Assembly (NCBI GenBank): GCA_001414345.1
Contig: LLCB01000005.1
Coordinates: 124,001-188,000 of the forward strand
From: Hymenoscyphus infarciens
Lineage: Eukaryota; Ascomycota; Leotiomycetes; Helotiales; Helotiaceae
Direction of reading: 5' to 3'
DNA: 64,000 nt
Part shown: one piece after another, positions 31,406 through 42,047 of the stretch
Numbering within the stretch: the stretch's first letter is position 1
Layout: the number at the start of each line of letters is the position of its first letter
Program-made: the position numbers and the translations under genes
The notes under the pieces: model-generated
Databases searched by the model: none
Seen by the model: the letters and a program-made list of their open reading frames with translations, nothing else
Told to the model about the DNA's origin: nothing

Positions 31406-32805
31406 ATGATTCCGTCAGTCTTGACGGTATCTACATACTCAGACCGTCACCGTGGATATCTCTCGTCTTGTCCAGGCACCGGACTCGCATGAGTCTTCGT
31501 CCCCGCCACCACCACCACAACACCAACATCAACAAGCACAACAGCAGTATCAACAGCACCGAGAAGAGCAGCAATTCCACCAGCACCAACAATATATCCA
31601 GCAGCAAGAACAGCAGCAGTACCAAGCCCAGATAGCGCCTCCCCCGCCACCGCATAGACACCACACGCGATCGACTTCCGTTCCCTCTGTAGGCTTTCAA
31701 GAAGGCTCGGTGTATGCAATTGCGCAACCCAGCCCAGGAGGAAGTGGAAAACGAGCAATGCCTCCCCATCCGGCAGAGTCGCCTGCTAAAAAGCAGAGCA
31801 AGTGGTCGGCGGAGGAGGATGCATTGATTATTGACCTGAGAGGCAAGGGGATGAAGTGGGAGGACATCTCAAAGCGACTTCCAGGGCGAAGTGCAATCAG
31901 TTGCCGGTTGCACTATCAAAACTACCTGGAACGGAGAAGTGAATGGGATGAAGAGCGGAAGAACAAGCTCGCCAGACTTTACGAGAGGTAGTACACCGCC
32001 CAGCATCCCCTCCTTCACTTTCCCATCCCTTACTTTGCTTTACTGCTTTCTTTTTATCCGCGCAAAAGACTAACACCATCACAGGTTCAAGCCAGAAATG
32101 TGGAATAGAGTCGCAGAGGAAATGGCCGTCCCATGGCGCGCCGCCGAAGCAATGCATTGGCAACTCGGCGAAGCAGACATGGCCCGACGAGCCGGAGTCG
32201 TCCCCTTCTCCCTCTCAAACGTAACTCTCGATGCGCCTCCACCCGGTCATCGATCCTCGCCCACCCGTGGACATGGCCACTCCCAATCGCATTCCGGATC
32301 CATGGGCTCCTCTTCCTCAGTCTCAAGATTCAGTCGTCCCTCCACTGGACATGGCGCAACGACCATGTCGGGACGAGGAAGCGCGCAAGGTGGTCCTATT
32401 CCACATCAACAGCAGGCACCGCAATCTCGCACTATTGCTGCCAGGAGAGAGAGTACGCCGAGATCGGTGCCGCCGCCTAGTCCTAGTGATGGCATTGCGC
32501 TTGCGGCTATTGGGGGAGGCATGTCTATGGGAAGGGGAGGACCGATGTTGCCGTCTGTTGCGGAGATGACGACGGGGGTTAGTCCTTATAATGCTCCGGC
32601 TTATGCTATGAGTATGCCTATGGGATCTATGGGTGGTGGTGGTGGTGGTCCTGGACCTGGGGGGTACTCAAGTCCGGGGCCTTATTCTTTGCCTCCTGTT
32701 GGAAATTTAGGGATGGGTATGGGGATGGGTGAGCGGCAACAGGAGGGGAAGAGGAGGGGGAGTCCAGGGGTCGAGCCTAGAGAGACGAGTAGGAGGAGGC
32801 AATGA
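31406..32805 (+). CDS. Myb/SANT-like DNA-binding protein, Gln-rich
   Basis: Proposed exons 31406-31426, 31476-31987 and 32085-32805 encode 417 residues. The first exon (7 codons) with a 49-bp GT-AG intron is my solution to the lack of an in-frame ATG before the Pro/Gln-rich region; the start is therefore less sure than the rest. After a Gln/His/Pro-rich N-terminus comes a Myb repeat, KWSAEEDALIIDLRGKGMKW, ending in a CRLHYQNYLER recognition helix. A second repeat follows, from RKNKLARLYERFKPEMWNRVAE to AAEAMHWQLG. The C-terminal half is Gly/Ser/Met/Pro-rich and disordered, with basic patches. A nuclear transcription regulator is likely. Targets unknown. Confidence 0.82.
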
Positions 32806-34148
32806 GGTGGTTGCTTCTTGTTGGGTGTTAAGAGAGAGGTTAAGGGGTTGTGGTTGCTTTTTCGTTATGGCTGGCGTTTTTACGGAATTCGACATCTTGG
32901 TCGATGGATGGTTATGGATGGTTATGGGGCGTTTACTCCTTTTCTTTGATTCTTGCTTTTGAGTTTCGGTTTTTGGCCCTTGCATCGGATAGACTTTGAA
33001 CATGCGGGCTGCGGGCAAGGCGAAAAAAAAAGAGACATTGGTGTTGGCCCTTGGTCCTTGTTTGAAGCAGGTGTTTTTTTGGTACAGCATCTTTTGCATG
33101 GATGGGATTTCATGTATACCACTCTGGTGGTGTTGGGCATAGGCATACTTGCATTGCATGGCCACTGTTTGATTTGGGCCATCATATGAGATGAGAGATG
33201 AGCATACGAGGCATGACTTTGTTTTTTTTCTCCTTTTCGTTCTGTCTTTTCCTGGTTTGCTTTGGCGAAGGGGTGGGAGATGGAGAACTTGGATGGGAAA
33301 AGCGAGTGCAGTAGGGCAAATGGTGGGCTTATTGCGACAAGGGAGGCAGGCTTTGAATGGTCAGATTGTTATTGGAGGTATGATACCAAAACTGAGATTG
33401 AGGAATTGGAGTGGGCGTGGAGTGGACTCGTCATTGTTGTTTTTTTAGTTTTTTTTTTTATTCTAGAATTCTTTGTATTAGCGAGAAAGACTTTTGTTAC
33501 GAGAGAGCAAGCATGGGAAGAGGGTTGGGTTTGGGGGGGGGGGGGAATCTGGAGCCATGAGGAGTCTGGTCATGGATGGATGGGATGGGATGGCGGTGAG
33601 GGTATCTTCTGTACAGTATCATGAATACCAAAATTTTCTTTTCTTTTCTTTTCTTTTCTTTTCGCTTTTCCTACGACTCGCGATCCCCTAAACTCAAACC
33701 ACTTAAAGTATCACACTGAGCGACAAAAGACGGCGAGGCGAGATAACGATGCAATGCAATGAAAAAGAAGAAGGAGAAGGAAAAGAAAAAGAAAAAGAGA
33801 GGAGCGGTGAGGTGAGGTGAGGTTGAGAGACACGTCGTCAAAATTAAGTTACGAGTTACATTACAGAGTTACAGAGTTACAGAGTCACAGCTCATCGGAA
33901 ATTATCAAGGGGTGAGATTTGTTTTGTTTTCGTGTATCGTGTAGGTGGGTGGGGTTCCTTTGGTTTTTGGCTTCCCTGGGTCCTCTTGGGCTTTTTTAAA
34001 ATTAAGGGTCATTTGTTTTGATTTGTTTTGATTTGGCGCGCGGAGAAATATTTTTTTTTGTTTATTTGTTTGTTGTTTTGTTTTGTTTCTAACTTTCTCG
34101 GTGTTTTGTTTCTCGATGTTTTAGAGGGAGGGCATGTTTTTCTTGGGG
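32806..34148. other. Intergenic with simple repeats
   Basis: Holds a poly-G run near 33531-33545, TTTTC repeats at about 33637-33662, AAAAG and GAGGT runs at 33775-33825, and GTTACAGA repeats at about 33850-33885. Open frames here are overlapping and unlikely to be coding. Confidence 0.5.
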
Positions 34149-34783
34149 GCAGACTTAGGCATCGATACGATAATATATCGATATATCGCGATATATATCT
34201 CACAATATAACTCTCAGCAGCTTCTATCCGATGCCGAGAACTAACGTTGAAGTGCAGCCAATATTCGCTAAAGAGCGTAGTTTTTTCTAGAGCTATTTGA
34301 CTAAAAAAAGTACCGAGGAAAATTTCGTCTTTGAAAAAGTTGGATTTACCTTTATAATATAAAGACTGAATTACTTGAGCGTACTACAGAGTACTCTTTA
34401 AAGGGGGATTAAATTAAGAAGAATGGAAAATCTTTAGAAAGTTAGCTTTGGAAAGGCTAAGTAGATGGCTTACGTACTAAAAGGTTATAGTGCCTATTTT
34501 TATTCTTTAATTCTAAGTCATGTAATAGATTATCTTCTGGTAAATATAGGCTGTTGTAGTAGAACTAGTATCTGTAAGAATTATTAGTAGTATTTATATG
34601 ATACCAGGTTCTTATTAGCTCTTGGCTCGGATTAACTGGTTTCTAGTCATATAACCTTGATATATCGATATAGTATTAATTTACTAAAAATAGCCGATAT
34701 ATCATCGTAGAATATTACTCGATACCGATAACTATCGTAGACCCCCTCGATACTAGCATGGAGATATCGATGCCCAAGTCTGC
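34149..34783. mobile_element. Degraded TIR element (about 635 bp)
   Basis: The two ends form a terminal inverted repeat: GCAGACTTAGGCATCGATA on the left and the same with one change (TTGGG for TTAGG) read inward from 34783. The inside is AT-rich, has no frame and repeats ATATCGATAT-type palindromes near both ends. Flanking 7-mers CTTGGGG and TTAGGGG differ only by C-to-T and G-to-A and may be a mutated target duplication. It looks like a non-autonomous DNA transposon (MITE-like). The superfamily cannot be set. Confidence 0.65.
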
Positions 34784-35026
34784 TTAGGGGCGGCTTTGTG
34801 GGAAGTTGGGAAATATTTTGGGTTGTGTTTTAGAGGGCAGGGGAGGGTTTAAAGAAGTATTAGGTGGAAAGGAAGTCGAAGTTGGGCTTGTGAGGGGGCG
34901 GAGGTTGCGAGGGTATTAAGGTAGTGAGTTGGGATTGGCAGAAGTTGGCCTTCCTATTTTTCAACATGAAATGCCTGCAGTGGCTGTCGAGGAACATTAA
35001 AAGTAGCAGTGGAGGTGAAAATTCAG

Positions 35027-35140
35027 GTTCGTACCTGCCTGCCTAGCTCGCTGTTCCAACTTGATGAAATATTTTAAGAAAATAGCCTAAACACTTGGAA
35101 CGAGTTGAGAAAATTAACCGAGATAGTTGTATTGTTCCAG
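35027..35140 (+). repeat. Dispersed repeat family, copy A
   Basis: Shares TTCGTACCTG, GTTCCAACTT, an internal AAATAGCCTAA-ACACTTGGAAC segment and a closing TTGTTCC with copies at 41713, 43683 and 62266, all in the same orientation. The rest of 34784-35240 shows nothing else. Confidence 0.5.
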
Positions 35141-35240
35141 CCATTTAGGTTCCTGGGAATGATTTTTCATCTTCCTGGAAGAAAAATGTATTAAATTGTA
35201 GGCCAGTTATGAATCATGCTAAACTCTCCAAGCATGACGT

Positions 35241-36056
35241 TCAGCACTCCTTTCCCTCTACGAAATCTTCGCCTCTTGAACAGACCACCCACCAATTGTC
35301 TTTCTCATACCCAGCCTCGACAACCACACCCCCGGCACTTTTTACATCCTCTTCCATTTCTCCTTTTCGGTAGAGGTGATAATATCGCTGAAATGTCGTC
35401 TCATTCTGCTCGCCTTCAGCCAAATCCTTCTTTGCCTTCTTCATCACCCATGGAACCATAACGTCTTGCTCTGACCCCTCATCCCATCCCCTCCTACTAT
35501 CCTTCTGCTCCAAAGCCCAAGCATAGATCAAAGCCTTGCCCTGTCCATTCAAAGTTTCCATAATAGCATGCACAGCTTGCGTTCTCCGCTTCGAGGTAGA
35601 CAAATGATGGACCACAGCAATACAAATCGCAAAGTCAAATTTCCCTCTAGGATGAGGGAGAGCAAGTGTATCTGCAATGATTGCAGAGTGAGGTTGGTGT
35701 TGAGATGCGAATTTTATGAGGCCCGATGAGCGATCGGAGGCGATTATGAAGACTGATGGGTTTATGGGGAGATATTTTCCATTTCCGCAACCGATGTCTA
35801 GACCAAGGCTTCCAGCAGGTTGCGACTGGAGGAATGTCTTGACGATGGGCCAGGGTTTGTAGCGGGTGGACGAAAAATGGGGAGCTATTGTGTTGTAGAC
35901 TGTGTGGACGTGTTGTTCTTCGTATTGGGCTGGGTCTTCTCCAACATCCGGAAGCTTCTGCTCATCCGAGGTCTTTTTGTCTTGTTGAGAAACCGTAGTG
36001 GTTTGCAACTCACTGGTTGTCTCTGGTGACTTGGGGTTGGCAGTAGTTGTTTCCAT
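35241..36056 (-). CDS. TRM9: tRNA wobble-uridine methyltransferase Trm9
   Basis: One exon of 271 residues (yeast Trm9 is 279). After a low-complexity, Thr/Ser-rich N-terminus the conserved core starts with YEEQHVHTVYNTIAPHFSST. The SAM-binding motif is GLDIGCGNGKYL, followed by ASDRS and a DFAICIAVVHHLST segment. The C-terminal FQRYYHLYRKGEMEEDV matches the family. Trm9 with Trm112 methylates carboxymethyluridine at tRNA position 34 to mcm5U/mcm5s2U, which tunes decoding of AGA and GAA. It acts in the cytosol. Confidence 0.93.
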   Translation of the reverse strand: METTTANPKSPETTSELQTTTVSQQDKKTSDEQKLPDVGEDPAQYEEQHVHTVYNTIAPHFSSTRYKPWPIVKTFLQSQPAGSLGLDIGCGNGKYLPINPSVFIIASDRSSGLIKFASQHQPHSAIIADTLALPHPRGKFDFAICIAVVHHLSTSKRRTQAVHAIMETLNGQGKALIYAWALEQKDSRRGWDEGSEQDVMVPWVMKKAKKDLAEGEQNETTFQRYYHLYRKGEMEEDVKSAGGVVVEAGYEKDNWWVVCSRGEDFVEGKEC

Positions 36057-36230
36057 TTTGAAATCGCTTCCAGATGCAACTGTGCAGATAAATGCTACAC
36101 CGTCGTTCTTTTAGGATTTTCCAGAGTTGTGGTCGTCGTGCAGTATGCTCAATTATGTGCAGTGATCCTATCTCGCTACCAAATTCAAGTCAAGCCAGGA
36201 GAGCTCGATCGATCCTCGATCCAGTCTGGA

Positions 36231-36264
36231 GACTTCCGTGCAGGACTTCCGGGTAGGACTTCCG
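36231..36264. promoter_or_regulatory. Three GACTTCCG copies at 13-bp period upstream of TRM9
   Basis: GACTTCCG occurs at 36231, 36244 and 36257, exactly 13 bp apart, about 175-210 bp upstream of the TRM9 ATG. The last two copies extend to GGACTTCCGG. They may be binding sites for an unknown factor or a short tandem duplication. Confidence 0.4.
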
Positions 36265-37262
36265 GACCCCAATTTTTTAGGACGTATCGTCCCTTGAGTA
36301 AAGAAACGAAAATGAAGCTATTCGCAAACCTCTCACCCCCGCACTTGAAAATGGGTGACACTCGACACTCACACTCCTCAAAATTGATGGATTTGGAGCT
36401 AGGAAACAAGAGATGTCGTCAAAACAACCTCATCTCACACAACACCAGCACTATGCAGCTGTTGCCCGAGACATGTCGATCCTGTCTTGTGCTATCGGAT
36501 GGTTTTTGTGTATTTTGTGAGACGTGATTCGGTACCGCCCGGTGGTTTTTTATGTGCTTTTTTACCCGGTACACTTTACCCGATGAAGCCGGATAGAGAG
36601 CGGTGAGATGGCAGAATCGCTCGGTCGGTCTATTTTAGCGGTGAGCCGTGAATTTTTGAAATCGCTAAGAAAAATGTTACCCTGCAATTTTGGACGTCAC
36701 TCTTTCCACACTTCACTCTAGATTGGAACGATGCGAGCTTCAACACCATAATAGAAACCAATGCGATTGCGACTTCCGAATTCAATAGATCCTCTCATCT
36801 ATACAGTTTCATTTTGATTGACTATACCCCCTGGATCACATCGCCCACAGCTTTCGGAAACCCCTCTCAAAAAATCGCCTTCATGCCAGCCGCAAGTCAA
36901 ATTCGTGACGACAACCAGTGCATTTGTCTCCGGGGACAAAGATTTCTTTTGATTTATAAACCGTGATATATCATTGGCTTGGTGCAAGACAAAAGACATA
37001 GATTCAGCGCTCTTCTAGCGGTGGTCCGGCTCATTCGAAATAAGCGCGTCATTCTTCCCGAAGATTCTGAATAGCCTCCTATTGTTCCTTCCGTCTTCAA
37101 CCTCGCCAAACTCTCACCTCATCTATTGATCCAACCACCTTCCGAGTTGACAATCGGTGCCACAATAGCTTATCGGTAACATACCCGGTAAGTCTAAGGC
37201 TCACCCACCACAATCGGTCTCTATTACCTCCCATTCACCTGCGACAATTGCAAACCAGTACA
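36265..37262. other. Intergenic between TRM9 and ubiquitin protease genes
   Basis: No gene supported. A region of GGTACCGCCCGGT and TACCCGGTAC motifs lies at about 36529-36585. The sequence before 37263 is the protease promoter. Confidence 0.45.
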
Positions 37263-39049
37263 ATGGGTTTGGGTGGTGTCGCCGTTACGCGACCACGCGC
37301 CAAAAGTTATAATGACTTCCTTCGACCTTTGAAAACCCCGCCGCTCTCTTCTTCTTCTTCTTCTTCTTCTTCTTCTTTCGCAAAATCTCGTAGACCTTCT
37401 ATATCTTCTGGATTTCAACTACGACCACAGAAAGACCTTCCCTTGCGGTTACAAAAACGAAACCAAATGTCTCAATCACCACCTCCATCACCAAAACGTG
37501 CTCACGCTGGCGGCGGCGATCGTCAATCCAAAAAAGCCAAGCTTGATAAAGGTACATTCAAATCCCTCCCTGTCTCCTGATGCGAAGGCATCTCGCGACC
37601 CTCTCCTCGACAGGAGGCCCAAGCAGCTTAAAATTTGCCGCCTTGACTCTCATTTTACAAGCTGCTGGCTGACCTTCATTTCAGAGCTACCAGCCCGCTT
37701 TCAGGGTTTGAAGCCATCTGAAAAACATGGTCTCGAAAAGAAGTCTGCTCTCGCAGGGCTCAAACGATCATTCGATCCCGAAGATGACAAGCCTGAGTTT
37801 TACGGTCCTCGCACCAAGATTCTCAAGCTGGATGATATCAATGAAGATGAAGCTACGAGAAGGACACGCGTTGCAAATTGGGCCTCGATCATCAAGCGAA
37901 AGAGACAACTCGTACGTTATCGATACATTCCACATCTCTTGTCGTTTATTGTTCTCTTTCCTTGGTCATCTGAAAATTTCATGCGATCCGAACGACTATT
38001 TTTTAGTTCATCTTGTGTTCAACTTCCAGCCTCATCTCCAGAGGCGCTTTTCCAGCCCCGGAATTTTCACTGGATACAAGCTGACGCTCGTTCAGGCATT
38101 GAGTATAAACAGAGACTTCTCCAGGATGCCAGCAGCGGTCCAAATTGGATTGTCCAACCTTACTGGCGCACTCTGCTACCGAATAGCCTTGATTCAGGCC
38201 TTGCTCCACATCCCTCAAGTTGTCAATTGTCTTTGGGACTACCATTTGCCAGACCATTGTCTTGCAGATGATCGCAACGACTGTTTTGCTTGCCGGTTTC
38301 GAAGTCTTGCCAAAGCTTATTGGATGAACATTCCACTCCTGGCCTTGTTCAAGACTCTTCATGTCCTTCTGAGACGCCGTGGATGGACCCAAGATGGACA
38401 AGCAGACCCTGGCGAACAAATGCTCTTCTTCCTTAAACTTTTACGGGAAGATTTGCCAACAAGTGTCTTCTCGATGGTCGACTCGACATTCAAGGCTTTC
38501 ACCACACAATCGATTCCTTGTTCGTGTGGCCACTCTTCCATCTCAACAGACACTCAAACTCAGATGAGCGTCGCTCTGGCACCACAGCTACAAAATGGTG
38601 AACTCATACGATATATCGAGCGCGGCATCAGGGATACCATCGACTACCGATGCGAAAAGTGCAAGTCGCTCAAAAAGCGCCAATTGACCAGAAAATTCGA
38701 GCACCTGCCTGAGATCCTCTGTTGCCAATTCAATCTGCAGGATATCTACGGCCGCAAACTCAGGTCAAACATCAAACTCCCCTTGGAAATCGATCTTACT
38801 CAATTTAAAACGCCTGAAAGCACAGATCCGGATAGCGTTCAGTATCATCTCATCTCCATCGTTCAACACAGCGGCAACGATAACATGGGTCATTATATCT
38901 GTACTGCAGAAGGCCCTGATGGTGCCTGGAAAAATTTCAATGATACTAAAGTTCGTGGAAGCACTCCCGGCGCCGTCAATCGAAGTTTTGCTCCGGTACT
39001 GTGCTTCTTCCGCCGCATCCGAAAGGATCCGCAATCTCAGACTGCCTGA
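37263..39049 (+). CDS. Ubiquitin carboxyl-terminal hydrolase (USP/UCH, C19-like)
   Basis: Exons 37263-37551, 37685-37911 and 38030-39049 give 511 residues. The N-terminal 170 residues are Ser-rich and basic (disordered). The Cys box is GLSNLTGALCYRIALIQALL, with probable nucleophile Cys221. It has one more residue than the usual GLxNxGNTCY spacing and lacks its NT. CxC (CSCGH) and CxxC (CEKC) pairs form the usual zinc-finger-like thumb. The His box is MGHYICT (His460) and the third residue lies in FNDTKV. Family members remove ubiquitin from proteins. The 3' end of intron 2 is uncertain: acceptors at 38006 and 38041 are alternatives. Confidence 0.8.
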
Positions 39050-39900
39050 TTTACCGTTGTCTCTTCAGCCTCTTGGGAACCACCCTACTGTTTTCGAACC
39101 TGGTCTCACTCATCTGATCCACTGAGATCTCGATTCACGGCCTTTGGCACGATACTCGAAATGGAATACAGCCGAATTTATGTTTATTTTTTTTTACTGT
39201 CAACTGGAGTTTGGGGGATGATGCATTTGAAAGGAGTTTTGCGAAGATACCACTTTTTGTGTGTTGTGTGTTGTGAGATTTGTTTTATATTTTGATTTTT
39301 GTTACTTTGGGGCGTTTGGGTGGCTGGATCACGTGGTAGAAGTAGAATATTAGATTCTCTTCTTGATAAATCTGATAAATAGAAGATTTTGCTCTTATTG
39401 CTGTAAGTGCGTTGTGATCTCCAGGTCTCTTTGATCCCACTTGGATATATCAACCTTTCGCTGAAATTTTGAGAGGCGGTATTCAAACAAGCTTCTCGGA
39501 GTGAACCGTCGAATTTAAGTCCTTCTATTGCTAACCCTCTCTTCAAGCTGTATTTTTGGTATTTACGGGGCAACTGTTGGTAGCCCTTAGTCTTTGAGAT
39601 GACCTCATTGAAGTCGAATAATGTTTCCTATTCTTGTATCATATTATATCCCCACTAGTGTAGAATTATGACAATTCGTCTCTCGAGATATGACGGTGGA
39701 ATGTGTTATTTGTCTCTTGCATTTTAAAGCGATCTCAAGGCTCCTTCCCTCGGTCTCTCGCTCTTTCCCTGCATCAAATCACTTCTTCAACTCTCTCCCA
39801 CTCCAACCCGAACCCAAACTCCTTCATTTCAATTGTATGGGCCTTCAAAGGGGCACAATAAAATACTTCCAACACACAGGAAGACTCCACAACAAACTAG
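39050..39900. other. Intergenic
   Basis: No supported gene. It may include the first exon(s) of the small gene ending at 40396, which I could not resolve. Confidence 0.4.
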
Positions 39901-40396
39901 TCAACAAGCGACGCAACCAGGGACGAAAACGACCCTCCTGTTCAGACCGGATCCCTTGACAATTCGATGCTGGATTTCCTGTCTTTCTGTTGGCAAGTCG
40001 CTTCCACCACTCCTCTCACCTTTAACCCCACCCCTCCTTTATCCTCAACTTCACCTCTCCCATCCACTCCACAAACCTTTAACTAACAAACCTCAGCGCT
40101 CGATCCTCCCTCGTAGCACCAAACCTCGACCCATACTCCAACCGGGTCCACCAAACCACAATCTCGAACCACGTCGCGAGATTACAACGCGAGCAGTCTT
40201 GCGACTTCTTCCTCAAGAACGCGCATTTGGAATTCCAGGATCCGGAACAATGGCAGGAGATGTTGGATAATGGGTTTGAGTGAGTCACTGTGCTTTCTCG
40301 ATTATTTGGGACATCACAATGGGTTCTCACAGGACCGCGGCGGAAATAATAGTAGCAGTAGATAAGAGCTATCATTGTGCTACCTTTTTAGGGTAA
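39901..40396 (+). CDS. Unknown small protein, 5' end unresolved
   Basis: Three segments join in frame: 39901-39992, 40097-40279 and 40333-40396 (stop TAA). The first junction uses a GC donor (TG|GCAAGT) and a CTAAC...CAG acceptor; the second is GTGAGT...CACAG with a 53-bp intron. The product reads TSDATRDENDPPVQTG, then SNHVARLQREQSCDFFLKNA, then DKSYHCATFLG. The frame of 39901-39992 is closed just upstream by TAG, itself a possible acceptor. So there is either an earlier exon or a start at the ATG at 39967. I do not recognise the family. Consistent phases across two introns are the main support. Confidence 0.42.
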
Positions 40397-40633
40397 TTCT
40401 ATAAAATATCCCCCCGGATAATTTCAAACAATGACTTCGTGTACCAGAGAATTTCCAGGCCAATACTTTAAGTTCTCCCTCCTATATGGTTAGCGCTGCT
40501 TACTGCTTGCTTGCCTTTATTGTCCGTCACAACTTGAGGTCACGCAAACTTTCAAAAGTCCATAATAATCTAAAATATGCAGTTCCCCGTAGAAGATTTA
40601 AGAAATCAGTGATACCTAGAAGCCACTACGATA

Positions 40634-41557
40634 TCAATCATCGCCATCGAAAAGCGTCTCCCTATTCGCATATGTCATCATCGCAAGAATCAAAATCGCG
40701 GCAACACCTCTAATAGCATCCGTAAACAAGGGCAGCCTATAAGGCATATACAACCCATTGAAAAACATCTGTTGCAAAAAGAGAAATACGACAAATGCCC
40801 CCAAGACAAAAGAAGGATGTCTCTCTGTATACGTATTAACAAAGCTGACTAACCATCTCTGAATACGTCTGTCGTTTTGTTCTGCCCATTCGAGCAACGG
40901 TCCGAATACGAAACCAAATACTCCCGTGGCCATCCCCTTTATCTTGCGCCATATAGATTTTGCGAGTGAGAATAAAGCTCTCCATGGAAGTTTGAATATC
41001 GACCAGAGCAGTCCGAAAATTGTCCCAAGCCATCCGGTGGCAAAGTCTTTCGCTTTCAAAGCAATAAAGATCTTTTGCGAGCGCGAAGGGTAACCATGGG
41101 CGTAGTTGTACTTGGGTTGCGTAATGCATTGGAAGGTTGTAAGGTGCTATGATTTCTCTTCTCTGCGTTATGATGTCTGAAATATCGGACTAATGAATTC
41201 GGCGTATCCAGCAGGTGGATGTGGAGAAGCGAGAACATCGTCCTTCGTAGGAGCAAGTTCTGGTCGGTTCAGCTCTTGTTCGTAGGGCCAGAATTCCACC
41301 TCTCCGTCTAGTTTCTCGATACGAAGCTCCAGGTTAAACATGGTGGTACTTTCGATGGGATTGGCGATGACAGGGAGGAGAGGTGCTGTGGTAATTTCTT
41401 CTGCTTGATCCCTCAAGGTTTGCAGTGCGAGCTCCATATCTCGACCGTTTTGTTGACGGAGTAACATTCTGTCCATTTGAAGACCTTCGTGGCGCTCTTG
41501 TCTTTCTCTTAGGGTGTCCATCTTGTGTCCGTGCTGTTGGAAGGGCGGAAAGAACAT
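40634..41557 (-). CDS. Unknown protein: coiled-coil N-terminus, membrane C-terminus
   Basis: Two long open stretches on the minus strand (41557-41168 and 41146-40634) lie in the same frame, separated by two in-frame stops (41168-41170 and 41147-41149). A 90-bp intron from 41236 to 41147 would remove both, but its donor (GTTCTC) is poor, so a pseudogene is possible. The N-terminal part is charged and helical (RERQERHEGLQMDRMLLRQQ). The C-terminal part has an amphipathic aromatic/basic stretch and two likely membrane helices (FVLGAFVVFLFLQQMFF and AIRGVAAILILAMMTYA). I recognise no family. ATG choices are 41557 and 41521. Confidence 0.42.
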
Positions 41558-41712
41558 TGAAATTGTTATGTTCCGGGTGATGGTTTGGCAGAAGAACGAA
41601 TGCAATTTTAAGTAAGAGGCATATTTTGTTCCGACAAACAGACGATGATTTCGCTCTAGAAACGCACGAGAAGTGAAGGAGAGCCGGCAAGAAATGAATG
41701 CATTAGCGACGA

Positions 41713-41845
41713 TACCTCGCGATGGTTAGTAACTATTTCCTTCGTACATGTCCAACTCTCGGTTGTTCTAGACTTCTAGAGTAGTCAAACAGTTGCCCTA
41801 AAAACTTGGAACAATAAATCAACTAGGCGATTTAGAACAACCAAG
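41713..41845 (+). repeat. Dispersed repeat family, copy C
   Basis: Begins ACCTCGCGATGG like copy B, then TTCGTACATGTC, GTTGTTCTAGACTTCTAGA, a CTTGGAACAAT segment and TTTAGAACAACC. The arms TTGTTCTA/TAGAACAA can fold back. It lies about 0.2 kb past the stop of the Gfo/Idh/MocA gene (minus strand), in direct orientation with copy B on the other side. Confidence 0.6.
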
Positions 41846-42047
41846 TCCAATTGTCCCACAGTATCGAGGTAGTACATACAACGAGCCATTGTTGACCCTC
41901 GTGATGTCTAATGGTCGGTTTCCCTGTTCCTTGCTTAGTAAATTCTCAGGGAGATCCGGAACGATATGCAGCAATATTATGGTATTCGTATGTAGCATTT
42001 CCCGTTATTGAACCCCTACAAAGTATGTGATCAAAAACGCAACCCTT

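Noticed and set aside
33630..33665. TTTTC array considered as CRISPR-like or regulatory
   Set aside because: Simple pentanucleotide microsatellite with no spacers.
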